The translations under genes and the position numbers were made by a program. This document shows, piece by piece, positions 36,762-48,227 of a DNA stretch of 64,000 nucleotides. Origin of the DNA: Astrocystis sublimbata. Its lineage: Eukaryota > Ascomycota > Sordariomycetes > Xylariales > Xylariaceae. The stretch is taken from the NCBI GenBank assembly GCA_022453515.1, contig JAJNNY010000018.1, forward strand, positions 124,001 to 188,000, given 5' to 3'. A model generated the notes under the pieces. That model had not been told where the DNA came from. It saw only the letters and a list, made by a program, of their open reading frames with translations, and made no database searches. The first letter of the stretch is position 1, and each line of letters starts with the position of its first letter.

Positions 36762-38178
36762 CCTGAAGCGTCGCGACGCCCTCTGGTGTCGCGGTTTCTT
36801 CTTGCGCCCTATCGCGGCGAACTTGCACCAGCGAGCATGGATTTGCGGAACTGTTATGCAGCGATATGGGAGTAGAAGAAGAGTTGCCGTCGCCGTCGCC
36901 GTTTACCGAGCATGCGCTATCTTTTGGGCCTTGTCTGATGTAATTGCAACTTCAAGTCTGAAGGAACCGTTAGCGCACGATAGAGATGTACGAGTAACCA
37001 ATTTCTTATCGATGATGATGCTCGCCGCCAGGCAGACACGAAACAGTTCCAGGCACCCAGGGTCAACTGCAGCTAGCTGCGTGGTAAGGTACCTACAGGG
37101 TACAATGGCGGGGTTCTACCACCTGGCAGTAGCAGTTGCCTAAGCCTTTGGGTACCAACAGGCGGGACCCACGGGCATCTGTAATGTGCATTAGGTCCCC
37201 TAGGTACCTACCTAACCTTAACCTGCCCACTCAGGCGAGGCGGTTGACAAAAGAAAGTTTATACTCGGCCCAGTTTTTTACCCCTACAGTACATCTAAAG
37301 CTGGAAAACTTTATTCCGTAGATCTCCTTTTTTTTTGTTTTGGCTATTATTGAGGTTATTCCGACCTTTCTAACGAGCCCCAAGCTACTTAAAGCTATTA
37401 GAATAGATATAAGTACCTGTATATACTTATTAACGTCTAAAACATATCTAATAGTGGCAAAACTCGTCTATTATCTAATATACTAACAGGTGCTTCTATC
37501 GTATTGAAATAACTAAGGTGGCGATATAAGTCACTTTAGTGGACCTGCCAAGAAGGGGTGTAAACTTTCTTTTGTTAACCGCCTCGTCAGGTAGGCTCGC
37601 CATCGCCAGGCGTGCAACTTACCATCATGGATATATCATCAAGATAATTGCCGACCGCACATGACAAAGTATACCGCATTGTAAATCAACAGATGGATCA
37701 TACAAACAAACGCATACGCGTACGTGTAAGAGCCTTTGGGCAGAGTTGTTTTTGTTTGGCTCAGATCGTCCAATTTGGAAGCAATAAAATCTCTGGACAC
37801 ATGATGGACCAGACTTCTACTCGTCACGGCACCAGAAGATGGAAGGGTTGGGTGTCTGAGCAGTTTCTATAGTACCTATGTTACCTGGCGGGCCTGGGTA
37901 CCTAAGGGAAGAAGGCCTACATGTGTAGTCAGAGAGCACTACTGTACGTGACGATGCAATCAAAAGCATTCGCATTCATATGGGTAGTTTATGTTACTTT
38001 ATTCGTTACTTCAATCGAGCCTCGCCTCCAGTCTGGGCCCGACCAGCCAAATTTTCGATCTTCGAGCTTCATCTGTCGTACCCTGTTATACAAACATAAT
38101 TTTTCGAAAAAAGGAAAAGACAACGTAACACCTTGTGATGCATGATAATGTACATTTTTGATTCTCCTTTTGTGACTA
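36762..38178. other. Intergenic region carrying the TIR element
   Basis: Between the sirtuin start and the stop of the auxin-efflux-like gene. The TIR element occupies 37236-37586. The remainder shows no coding signal. Confidence 0.55.
37236..37586. mobile_element. 351-bp TIR element (MITE-like), candidate 5-bp target duplication, RIP-like arms
   Basis: Terminal inverted repeats of 29 bp flank an AT-rich core. The left arm begins CGAGGCGGTTGACAAAAG at 37236, and the right arm, reversed, begins CGAGGCGGTTAACAAAAG at 37586. TCAGG occurs immediately outside both ends (37231-37235 and 37587-37591), which fits a 5-bp target-site duplication. No open frame for a transposase is present, so the element would be non-autonomous. 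The two arm mismatches (G/A in TTGA versus TTAA, and T/C in ATAC versus ACAC) are both CpA/TpA-type transitions. I cannot assign it to a named superfamily from the termini. It sits between the sirtuin and the auxin-efflux-like gene, in both promoter-side and 3' flanks. Confidence 0.75.
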
Positions 38179-40054
38179 TTAATTTGAAACACCGGCCCAT
38201 TCCAAAGTTTCCAATGCAAGCATCACCAACGCAAGTGTTGATGGTAGAATCCTATACTCATTAGTGACTTTGTCTTTAATTTACGAGGATTGCCGTGTGT
38301 ACTCACCAAACGACATAACTCTGGAAGAGGATCTTGGACATGACACCTTCGAAGACCTCATTGATCTGGCAAATCTGCGCAAGCTGGAGAGCGCTCGGCG
38401 CGCCAGTGAGGAGGAAGCATACGACAATGAAGATCGGGTCATCCAGGATACTAACGGGGACGTGCTTTGCGATGAGGGCTAGGATGGGTGCCATAATGAT
38501 TGTGGGAAGCAACATCCGACTGACGAGGGATGCGATGAGAAGTCGTGAGCCTATCTTGGCTTCCTCCGGATCTTTGAGCTCGCTTTCTTTTGTGTTGTTG
38601 GCGAGGTTGGCACCCAAAACGACCAGGATGAGTGGCACGGCAACGCTCGCGTTCATGTCGATCGCGTCGGTAACACTGTTTTGCACAAACGTCCCTTGCG
38701 TAAAGAAGAGCCTCTGGAGGTCAGGAATCGAAGCCACAATAAGGGAAGCCAGCATGGCCCACAGCGGGGGGTTCATGAACTCGCTCAAGAAGTTCCAAAC
38801 TTTCTCCAGCACCATTCTAACCCCCTTGGGCAGCTTGGAGTAAGTGCGTAGACAGACCCGGCTGGATTTTTCCTTCGTGCTGATAAAAGCGCGGTGACCG
38901 GCAGCTGTAGATCGAGCAAAGAAACCTGTCAGGCCTCTGGGAGGCTCCGATTCGTCGGGTTCTTGCACGGGTGGGAATGATCTGATACCGTTCGTGGCGT
39001 CGTGGCCATTGCCATTGACGCCGTTGTTCTCGTTGGTGGATGCCAATCGCGGGGCTGGTTTCGAAGCATCATTTTCCTCAGAGCCAGAAGAACTTGCAGC
39101 TCTAGTCGGGCTATCTGGATCATACATCGTCTCGTCCGAGCTCTCGTTGCTCTCGTCGAGGCCTGGTATCAGCGGCCCGTTGGATGCATCGCTAGACACG
39201 TCATCGCGATACTGTCCTTCCTCTACTCGCTCGTCTCTGTATTCCGAATACTGGTCCTTTCTGGCCAACAAAATGTGGAATCCCCAACTCCAACGGACCA
39301 CCTGCCCAAGCTGTTGGAAAATCAACAAGTACAGTATACCTCGAGACGATACCAATCCACTGTGATCGCCCTGGACGCGATCCCAGGTCAAGCCCTTCAG
39401 CGTTTGAGACAGTGAGATGACGAGAGATATGGGCAGTGAGTTGGAGTTGCCAAAAACACTCATCGCCGTCACAAAGTTGGTTGCCCTTCTGCCAAATCGA
39501 CATAGCCTCGAGGTCAATATAGCAACTCCGTATGAAACGCAAGTTTGGATGACGAAGATGACCGGGATGACCGCAAGTTCGCCGAGTTGATTTGGGTTCA
39601 ATTGCCTTGCCAGTTTGCTGAAAATCAGACATGGGGTGAACAGGTACATGTTCAGATTCGCCACGAACTTTTGGTGCTCTGGCTTGAATAGACCCTGTCG
39701 CGCGAGAAGACTGTAGCAACACAACATTAACCAATACCGTTCGCGGGTTGGGCATAATTGAAGCTACACGCGCACAGTCGCGTAACCTTAGAGATGACTG
39801 GGGCATAGCCGCCAATGTAACATCAATTGAGTAGAACGATAGAGACGCACGGCATCGGGGAAGACTTACTACCCAGGCAAGCTCACACAGATGACCTCCA
39901 GGACGGCCTCAAAGACGAGCATGGTCAAACCACCGAGGGATGGGTGCTGCTCGTGAGGTCTCATTGCGACGTCAAAGGTGAGTGACGCCTCGTCGGGAGT
40001 CCATTTGAGGCCCGCATTGTTGACCAGGACCAAGTTTGAGTACGGAAAACCCAT
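38179..40054 (-). CDS. Auxin efflux carrier-like (PIN-like) membrane transporter
   Basis: Three exons: 40054-39870, 39710-38307 and 38251-38179, introns 159 and 55 nt, giving 553 residues. The N-terminal half has hydrophobic helices running through the GLTMLVFEAVLEVICVSLPG segment, LARQGLFKPEHQKFVANLNM and YLFTPCLIFSKLARQ, then FVTAMSVFGNSNSLPISLV. A long charged, Ser/Asp/Glu-rich cytosolic loop (about residues 235-365) separates it from a second hydrophobic block. That block contains FMNPPLWAMLASLIVASIPD and a final helix pair ending WILPSTLALVMLALETLEWA. This five-plus-five topology with the central loop is the membrane transport protein family (PF03547). Fungal members are usually ER or plasma membrane proteins of unknown substrate. 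The last exon of 73 nt supplies only the terminal helix. Confidence 0.9.
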
Positions 40055-43000
40055 GGCCTGCTTGTTATCCTCTGCTTTCTTCTAGGACGTCGCGCTCGAT
40101 GGATGTGTGGCGGCTATGAAGCTGGACAAGCAAGGGCAAGCAATGGCGGGAGCTATGGCAGTAGAACGTGCCACCCTAGGCACGAAGCACGTAGCACGCG
40201 GATCGCGAGCGTGGGTCGGATCGGAGGATCGAGGTGCTTGGTGTCGGAACAGAACCCAGCGAACGCAGCACCGGACGCCTTATTGTACCAGCAACGAAGA
40301 CAACTTCCTGGCTGCGAAAGTGAGTAAAAAAAAAAAAGGTTGAGGGTTTTGTTTCAAGAGCTCCAGCCTAGTAAGTACGGGATAAGAAAGAGACCCTGTA
40401 TGCATGGGCCAGAGGGCCAGAGTCGCAAGCCTAGAAACGTTATCTAACTTGATTGATTAGATGGAGGTCTGACCATCACCTCAAGGCCGCAGAGTACTAG
40501 CAGAGGTCCCTAGGTTCGCCCTAGGTAGGTTCTGGCACCTGAGGTGGCTCTTTGTGCAACCTTAGTACCTACCTGCATGACCAGGTACTTTATCTACTAG
40601 ACGATAGACCACGGGGTGTTATGATTGGTTGCATGGCCAAGTCAACGTGCCACAAGCTCTGTCGTCCGACTCGTCCCCCCGTAGGCGGCCTCTGCCCGCC
40701 AGGCCCGCCAGCCTTTTAACTTTCTGCTTAAAGACTCGAGGACAAGGGCGAGAGACAAGGGCGAGGAACCCGCCAAGCCGGTTGATGTCTGTTTCTGGCA
40801 TTCCACCACTGCACTTACATCCACTTCCATCCACTTCCATCCTATGTATGCGCAAAAACTGAACGAGCACTTGGGAGACGAGACTGCACAGACAGACCAT
40901 GGGAATTTCTCATTGGTGTCTGTGCCAATGCCAAGCATCCGATGCAGGGCGACGAGGAAGATAAGTCGTTCGCGCCAATGTGCAATCCGTCTAAGTAAGT
41001 GGCGCGCTGTATGGTGATTTTGCAATACGGATACACTGCGCTTATCTACATAGTAGGTAGTGGAGGTACCAATGCAGCGGCATCACATATGTCAAATGCT
41101 CCATCTCTCTTGGCTTACGCCTCCCCTCACCAAACACTCCATCACATCAACGTAGTGACGATCAGAGAGTACCGAAGAACGTGCCGTTTCTCCCGTCCCA
41201 ACGTCTTATAAGAACGAAGCTCTCATTTGCATGCTGATCCAGTCCTACCTCACTGGCTCGACTGGTCCTTAAACTTATGCATAGAATACCTGACTGACTG
41301 AGACACAGCCATAGTGTATCTACGAGTAAGTTCAAACGACGATGCCCTGGTCGAAACTTGGTTCCAACCAACCGATTTACAAAGCCGAGTCAGCCCCACA
41401 AGCCGCTGATATTGCACATACTTCCAAGGTTGTAAACAGTAGGTGCATGTACATATTGTAGGTAGTACTCCGTACTTTATCAGAGCAACACCCCTGAGCC
41501 TCAGCTGAGAAAAATGCGCTTTGTAGCAGTTAGGCAATGACATCCTACTACCACACAAGTGCTAAATTGCCAATTGCTCCAGAGGGCCACTACTAGATAT
41601 CTACCAAGGTGCTCAAGTAATTTACGTCTTTCATTTGTTGTTGATAGATGGTGTCCGCACTTGCATCATGGCTGGTTTACCTTAGACGATTAGACGTGTA
41701 TCATCTGGGGACAACATCTACATGTTCTAAATGACGTAATGGGTCGGTGCATTTGCTTAGGACGTGGGCTAGGTACAGAGAATGGCGCAATAGATATATT
41801 TTGATCTCATCACATAAGTTAGGCGTCTGTAAATTCCATTGTTGGGCAGCAGCATCGAGTTTCATCATTGGCGAGTCTCAACGTCCGATGGAAGTTTGGC
41901 AGGTAAACCTGAAAGCCATGTAGACCCTGGGGCAGGATCGGCAACAGGCAATGACGTACCTTGGCGCGCGGCGCAGCAGATCTTCTGTACATCCCCCTCT
42001 CGTGTGGCTTGGTTGATGACGTTGCGTTAGCCACAATCTCCAGTAAAACCACCAGCCCGATCAGCTAGGCCGCTAGGGTTTTATCGATTTTATACATAGA
42101 TACGTGTTTAAGTCAGAGAAGATGATAACAAGATTATCTAGACTTCCAAAAAGGTAGTCTGTCCAGTTAAGAAACAACGCTGCTAGGTGTTAGAAATAGA
42201 TGGTTTTCTCGGGGCTATCGTTTGACCCAAATAGCAGCAAATGTTATTTTGTTCGCCCGGGTATCTATACCTACCTAGCTATGTACTCGCAGTAAATATT
42301 TACATAAGTCTAGAACTCCTTACCTAAGAAAGACGTCGCTTCAGGGTGGCAATATGTAGCTAGACATTTGAAGCAGGGGCAATCAATGCCTGCGCTCACC
42401 TGTGCAAATCATTCCCGCCCCAATCCAGGAACATTCCCTCGATTACGTTACCTGGCCCGCCTGGTATTTACCTCTCCCTACCTCCCCTAACCTACCTACA
42501 AGAGACGGGATCCCTTAGATCGAGGGAGGTACGGCGTCAATCGGCCTAGGTACCTACATGCAGGGTTTAGGTAGTGCTGGAAGCTTCTAGGTGCGTACCT
42601 AAACCAGGGCTGTAAGTCCGTCGTTTCTAACTCGCATATACCTTATGTACCATAGTCATAGGCCGGACTGATTACTCCTGATTCTGACTGAGGTGCGGTA
42701 CTACTTCCTCAGGTCGCAAACCACGCGAAACCGAGGGGCAGTGTTCACCTGGGGCCTGGATGTGCCTTCCATCATGTTTTGACCGCGCCAATCAATTTCA
42801 GCTTGCGATGCGCGGGGCAGCAAGGTCGATGCCCTTCTGCTGTCGGGTGTCCCCCCGCCCCGTATTCCCCATCCATCCCCCCCAGAAAGAAAAATCCATC
42901 GGCCTGCCTCGCACCTAGATGCCTAGTACTAAATAGGTACCTAGCTTAGGTACCCAGGTAGGTACAGCCTTTTCTGGGCCACGCACACAGACGATGCTGC

Positions 43001-44232
43001 CCGCCTCGCCCGCCATTGATGTCGACATGGACAGACTCTAGAGTCTGGCGGGTCTGGGCAGGGCTACCAGACTGAGAAACACCCATAGCATCCATAGGGA
43101 GCTCCAATTTTCCCATGCCACCCCTCCTCCGTGATCCACCCACGATCTCTACCCACCACATCCTCGACCATCGAATTACTTATGTACTTGCGCATACCCA
43201 GCAGCAACTCGATCGTCCTCCACCAACCCTGACCTCCCTCATCACTTGTTTGCGTCCATCCCGCATGAATTTGTCGTAATAGCATTATTACCTACCCACA
43301 CCGCAACTTGGGCAGTCTAGCGGAACTTCCCTACTATCTACAACGTTGTCTCGGTTGTCTATTCCGCCCAGTTGCACGCAGCCCCGTCGTCTATCGCTAG
43401 TGCTGCCAAGTTTTTGCACGATACGAGTCGCAAGAGTTACTAGACTTCGCGGCGCAAGCAACCACACCGGCTCGGCCTCTGCCACCAACCAAGCCTGCCC
43501 ACCACAACCTGACTTACCTCTCCCGCCTCGCCCGCCAGCTCCGAATTACCGAGTCTGCCAGTATCAAGCTCTACACACACACCTACGTGCTGCAAGCGTA
43601 GGCACGGCACAAGATCTGAAGGCGTACACTCCATTGTCTGCCCATCCGTAGCTATCGACATATCCGTGAACCGTGGACGAGCTACAGCTACGCCTTACTC
43701 GCTCACTACGCCTTAGCTGGGACAGGTGCTTGGTTATCCAGTCGTCCGCCATTCCCTGAACGGAATACCTCTTCCTAAGTAGGCATTCCCATCAACCACT
43801 CTCACACGCAGATCCTTTGGGGAATCCTGTATGTCCTGCTGTATTTCCTGTGTCTTTCCTGTGCCCCTGGCCGTTGCTAATCTTGAAGCTTTGCTCATAG
43901 CTCCAGTCCAACCTACTTTGGCTTCGCATTCGCGCCTGCTACAACAGTCCAACTCGGCGCTAAGTCGCCCGCCCACTTCTCCAATCCCGCCTCGTATCAG
44001 TTCATCCCTACCGGCGTGTATGAATACATGAGCATACTGGACGAGCCTCATCACTCATCACCAGTGTCGACATCAGTTGCCTCTACCTCCTACGAAACGT
44101 GATTGACAGTCGTTCTACTGGTCCTCATTCTTTGCTATTGTTGCGGCTTTCATACTCGTGGAATGCTTCCGTGAGCTACGTAGCAATCTCGCATCGCAAT
44201 CATCCATACCTCAAGCACCGCCGATACACACG
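40055..44232. other. Divergent promoter region of the transporter and MAPKK genes
   Basis: Four kilobases between divergent genes. The right kilobase (43.2-44.2 kb) is pyrimidine-rich with short upstream frames, probably the MAPKK leader. TAGGTACC words are dense at 42.5-43.0 kb. A 12-A run is at about 40327-40338. No gene is supported. Confidence 0.55.
44163..44174 (+). promoter_or_regulatory. Minimal uORF (M-L-P-stop) in the leader of the MAPKK gene
   Basis: ATG CTT CCG TGA lies 58 nt before the kinase start codon at 44233. Two further short frames precede it: 44020-44031 (three codons) and an overlapping 25-codon frame at 44028-44102. The ATGs are visible in the sequence. Whether they lie inside the transcript depends on an unmapped start site, but the preceding kilobase is pyrimidine-rich like other fungal leaders. 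If transcribed, they could restrain translation of the kinase. Confidence 0.4.
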
Positions 44233-46273
44233 ATGTTGGGCGGAACCTCGCCCGATGGGCAGCCGAGTTCGTCGATCGAGCCTAGTAGCGACCACGGCGA
44301 ATTTCCTTTGGGCAGTCCGTCATCGATAGATTCTCGCGACTCTTCGGAGGCTAGCACTCCCCTCGAAGGGCCCGAGGATACATCTGCGGATCTACCCAAG
44401 AGAGTCCCCTCCCTCCGCTCCATTTCCGACCCCCAGAAACCCGTTCATCCCATGTCCGCTTCCTCCACGCATCTGGGCGTTCTCTCGAATGCGAGGCGTC
44501 CTGCCGCTGGGCCGCACTCTTCGAGCGGCCGCTTGCCCGAAGATCTCACTGCTAAGATGAGGGCTTTCCAGTTGTCACGTCAGGGTAGCTCCCACAGTCA
44601 ACCGGCAGCATCTCCCGGCTCTGGCCCTTCTGGCAAGTCTCTAGGGGGTCCCGTCATGGGCGGCATGCCTGGGAATATGCGGCTTCCTGGTGGTCTTCAA
44701 CGGCCCGGCGCTCCATCGTTCCCACACTCAGCGCCAGCCATTAATTCAGGAATAGGCGCTGGTGCTGGTGGCGGCTTAGCTGGCAAGAGGCGATTTGGAC
44801 TTAAGCTAGGGGATATGAGTGGTAGTCCTTCGCCAGCATCCCCTGCACCTTCGGGGGCAGGACAACAAACTACCACACAAAATGGTGATGGCCACGTCTC
44901 TCAGATGAAACAGTTCGAAGAATACATCGACGCAGAAAAGGGCTATCTAACGTTCAAAGGGAAAGCCACCATCACTAGCGAGGGAGTTGACTTTTCTGAT
45001 GGCTCATTCTTTCGGATATCGCTCGATGAAGTTGAAAAGATGGACGAATTGGGAAAGGGAAATTACGGTACCGTGTACAAAGTTCGGCATACGAAACCGC
45101 GTGTCCCCCGATTCGGTCCCGGTTTATCGGGCGCCAAAATGCCCTCTTTCCCACGGACAAGCAGCGCGGCGAGCGACAAGGTTGAATCCCCTTCAGACAA
45201 GAATTCTGGTAGCAATACTGGTATCATCATGGCCATGAAGGAGATGCGACTCGAGCTCGACGAAGCCAAGCTGGCGACTATCATTAAAGAGTTAGTTATC
45301 CTGCACGAATGCGCATCGCCATACGTAATCGATTTTTACGGGGCTTTCTTCCAAGAGAGTGCCGTGTATATGTGCATAGAATTCATGGATGGGGGCTCAA
45401 TCGACAAGGTGTACTTGGGTGGTATTCCTGAAAATATTCTCCGCAAGATTACTTACAGCACGGTCATGGGACTCAAAGAACTCAAGGAAAAACACAACAT
45501 CATACATAGAGATGTGAAGCCCACCAATATCCTTATAAATACCAAAGGTCAAGTCAAGATTTGCGACTTTGGCGTTAGTGGTAACCTTGTTGCCAGTATC
45601 GCCAGGACAAATATTGGATGTCAAAGCTACATGGCTCCTGAACGCATTTCTGGTGGAGCATTCATGCAGTCCGGTGCTTCGGATGGTACATACAGCGTGC
45701 AAAGCGACATCTGGAGTTTAGGGTTGACGATCATCGAGTGTGGTCTGGGTAAATACCCATACCCCCCTGAGGTGTCGTCAACCATATTCAGCCAGCTCAG
45801 CGTGAGTCCCCCTAGGTTTTGTCGGAGCATTGGGTGCATGCTAGGTAGCTAAGCTAACATGTGTCCAGGCCATCGTTAACGGCGACCCGCCAAATTTGCC
45901 GGAATCGTACTCTCAAACAGCACGCACGTTTGTCAATGGTTGTCTGAACAAAGTGCCCAAGATGCGACCAAATTACCAGGCCTTGTTGGCATCGGAGTGG
46001 CTTGTGGGCTTATCCAAACCCGAAGTTATCACCGAAGAAGAAGAAGAGTCCCAGGAGAACGATGCTAGTGCCGAAGCTGTCGCTGGCGCAGCCGAGAAAG
46101 TCAATTTCAGCAATTCGACTACTGAAGACGCCGAGGTTGCAGCTTGGGTTCAGGGTGTTTTAGAAAAGAAAGCGAGCGGGCAATACGGCATCGCAGACGA
46201 GCGACCCGCTCTCCACAACGCACAATTGGACGCGGTCGCTACCTCTTTGAGCAACCCTTCCACCCCAGGGTGA
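44233..46273 (+). CDS. pbs2: MAP kinase kinase of the HOG pathway (Pbs2-like)
   Basis: Two exons: 44233-45801 and 45869-46273, intron 67 nt with a GCTAAC branch site, giving 657 residues. The Ser/Pro/Gly-rich N-terminal region (about 1-225) suits docking of the MAPKKK and MAPK. The kinase domain shows the glycine loop LGKGNYGTVYKV (about residue 273), the ATP lysine in MAMKEM (K336), HRDVKPTN (D427) and DFG (D445). The activation segment SIARTNIGCQSYMAPERI carries the Ser and Thr sites phosphorylated in MAPKKs. The GCQSYMAPERI and SLGLTIIECGLGKYPYPPE signatures match Pbs2 rather than Ste7 or Mkk1. Pbs2 activates Hog1-type p38 kinases during osmotic and oxidative stress. An insert of about 50 residues separates the glycine loop from the ATP lysine. 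The frame opens further upstream with GTG at 44158, but the first ATG is 44233. Confidence 0.92.
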
Positions 46274-47410
46274 GATGACACTGCTCCAGCGACTTCTGCA
46301 CCCCATTTACTTCTGCAGAAACAGAGCTATCGTGTTCAAGCGAAGCCGGGCAATTGCATTGCGGAGCCGGCTCTCCGCTCATTAATATGACGAAGCTCCG
46401 ATTCATTGCATTGGCGTGGCGTACACGAGTTGATATTTCCCTGCTTCAATTTCATTGTTCAGTGCTTTTGCACAAGGGTTCCCGTCCTATCATGTGTGCC
46501 AATTTTGCCAACCTTTCGGCATTCTCACACAAAAGCACACGAACTGTTTTCCTGTCTTGATATCTAAGTGGAATGAAGTAATCCCTGTATACGTATTTCG
46601 GGAGGGCGGGAAAAGAAACACTTATGAGTACACCAAGAGGAAACAAGTGGCAATAAGTGTTGGCTAGAAACAAATTAGGTGCAAGAAAGGGAAAACGCGA
46701 TCATAAGGATGAGCGTCGAGATGGCTCGTCAGCTCGGCTATACCTGTACATTGTCAATAGCAGCTAGGGAGCATGTATATTTGGCCGATCTACGTTGTGC
46801 GTATGTCTTGAAATCGAGCCGTTAAACAAACACATGACACAATAGGGGTAGGCAAGTAAGCAGCACAGATTGGGCTGAGTGATGACTCAAGGAAGTGTGA
46901 CAAGTAGCGTCGAATAAGGATGGTATAAACCGGTGTTCGCCTGAGGTCATAGTATTTCTTCATTTGTTTGGGAATCATAAATCCGAGGCACGAATTGGAT
47001 CACATTCGAGTCCTCTTGTATGAACATAAATTGCCTGTATTTTCAATTACCATCATGCAGGTCCTTCAATCAGAAGAGCACTGAACATGATAGCCAATTA
47101 AGTTTCGAAATTTATTGCAATATGCTGATCACGATCGCTCAAGATATGATTTGGATTGGTCTTCAAGTTATTTCGTTCATGTTTATTTGTTTTATGGCAC
47201 ATATGACAGGGTGCATATATGTGTTACATTAACATTAGTCATTAATTCTCGTTCAAACTCTCCACGTCGTCGCTCAATACTAAACTCCTCTCTTATTTGG
47301 ACCGCCAACCCGGGTTGGTCGGTTGCATTGGTCTTAGATTGGAGAAAAATCAGATAGCTCGACCCCCGACGACTAGGATCGTCTGCTCTCTTATGGTGTG
47401 TGTGTGTGAT
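46274..47410. other. Convergent 3' flanks, no gene seen
   Basis: Lies between the MAPKK stop and the Sur7/PalI-family stop. It is probably made of both 3' untranslated regions. A GT run precedes 47411. Confidence 0.6.
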
Positions 47411-48227
47411 TTAGGCATACTCATCCTTCACACGGTGGTTTCCCACATCGTAGCTTCGTCGACTGCGCACGCTCCTCTTGCGGCCCCAGCGCGAACCACT
47501 GCTGCTGACGTGATCGTCTGACTTGCTGCGCACGCCCAGGCAGAACAAGACAGTAGCGATGAATATGGCAGCCCAGGCGCCCCAGGTGAAGCCGAACGCC
47601 CACACGCCGATGTGGGCGCTGCGGCCGGCACGGGTGAACTCGTCGCGCATGCGCACGAAGGTGGCGGTCATCAGGGCGGCGCCGACGCTGTGGAAGAATA
47701 GGGCCAGCAGAGACATGAGCCCCGCGATGGCATGGCCCAGGCGGCCGAAGCAGGCGAGGAAGCCCGACAGGAAGGCGAAGACGGTGAAGACGAGGGCCAG
47801 CAGGTAGAAGACCCAGCCGAAGCGCCACAGGTAGAAGTACTGCTCGCTCGTGGTGCCGTTGCCGTAGCCGCCGATGAGCTTCCGGGGCAGGTTGGCGCCC
47901 GTCGGGTTCTTGGACCAGGCGTAGCCGACGGGAGCGTTCGGCCACGAACGGCTGCAGTCCATGTTACCCTCGCCGCAGATGCGGAAGTACGTCCATTGCG
48001 AGACGTCGCGCGCCCCGGAGATGCCCGAGGTGTCGGCCGAGAGGAAGTAGGTCTGGCGCAGGGGCGTGGTGCGCGTTATGCTGGACAGCACGACGAAGAA
48101 GAGGAGCACGCCGGCGCCAGCGAGGAAGAAGAGCGAGACGGGCGCGAGGGGAAATCCTGAGTGTTCTTGTTAGTTCAGCGCCTGAGGCGTGTAAGAGGGG
48201 TTGCTTGAACTTACTGGATCGCCCCAT
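47411..48227 (-). CDS. Sur7/PalI-family plasma membrane protein
   Basis: Two exons: 48227-48215 (13 nt, encoding only MGRS plus one base) and 48156-47411, intron 58 nt, giving 252 residues. Topology is short cytosolic N-terminus, first helix (PVSLFFLAGAGVLLFFVVLS), an extracellular loop with WTYFRICGEGNMDCSRSWP, then three helices (FYLLALVFTVFAFLSGFLAC; AIAGLMSLLALFFHSVGAAL; WGAWAAIFIATVLFCLGV) and a basic, Ser-rich cytosolic tail. The tryptophan/cysteine loop motif and four-helix layout identify the Sur7/PalI (claudin-like) family. Members build eisosomes, affect cell-wall integrity or sense ambient pH. Which of these applies is not decidable here. Codons end mostly in G or C. It converges with the upstream MAPKK gene, whose stop is 1.1 kb away. 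Confidence 0.88.
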
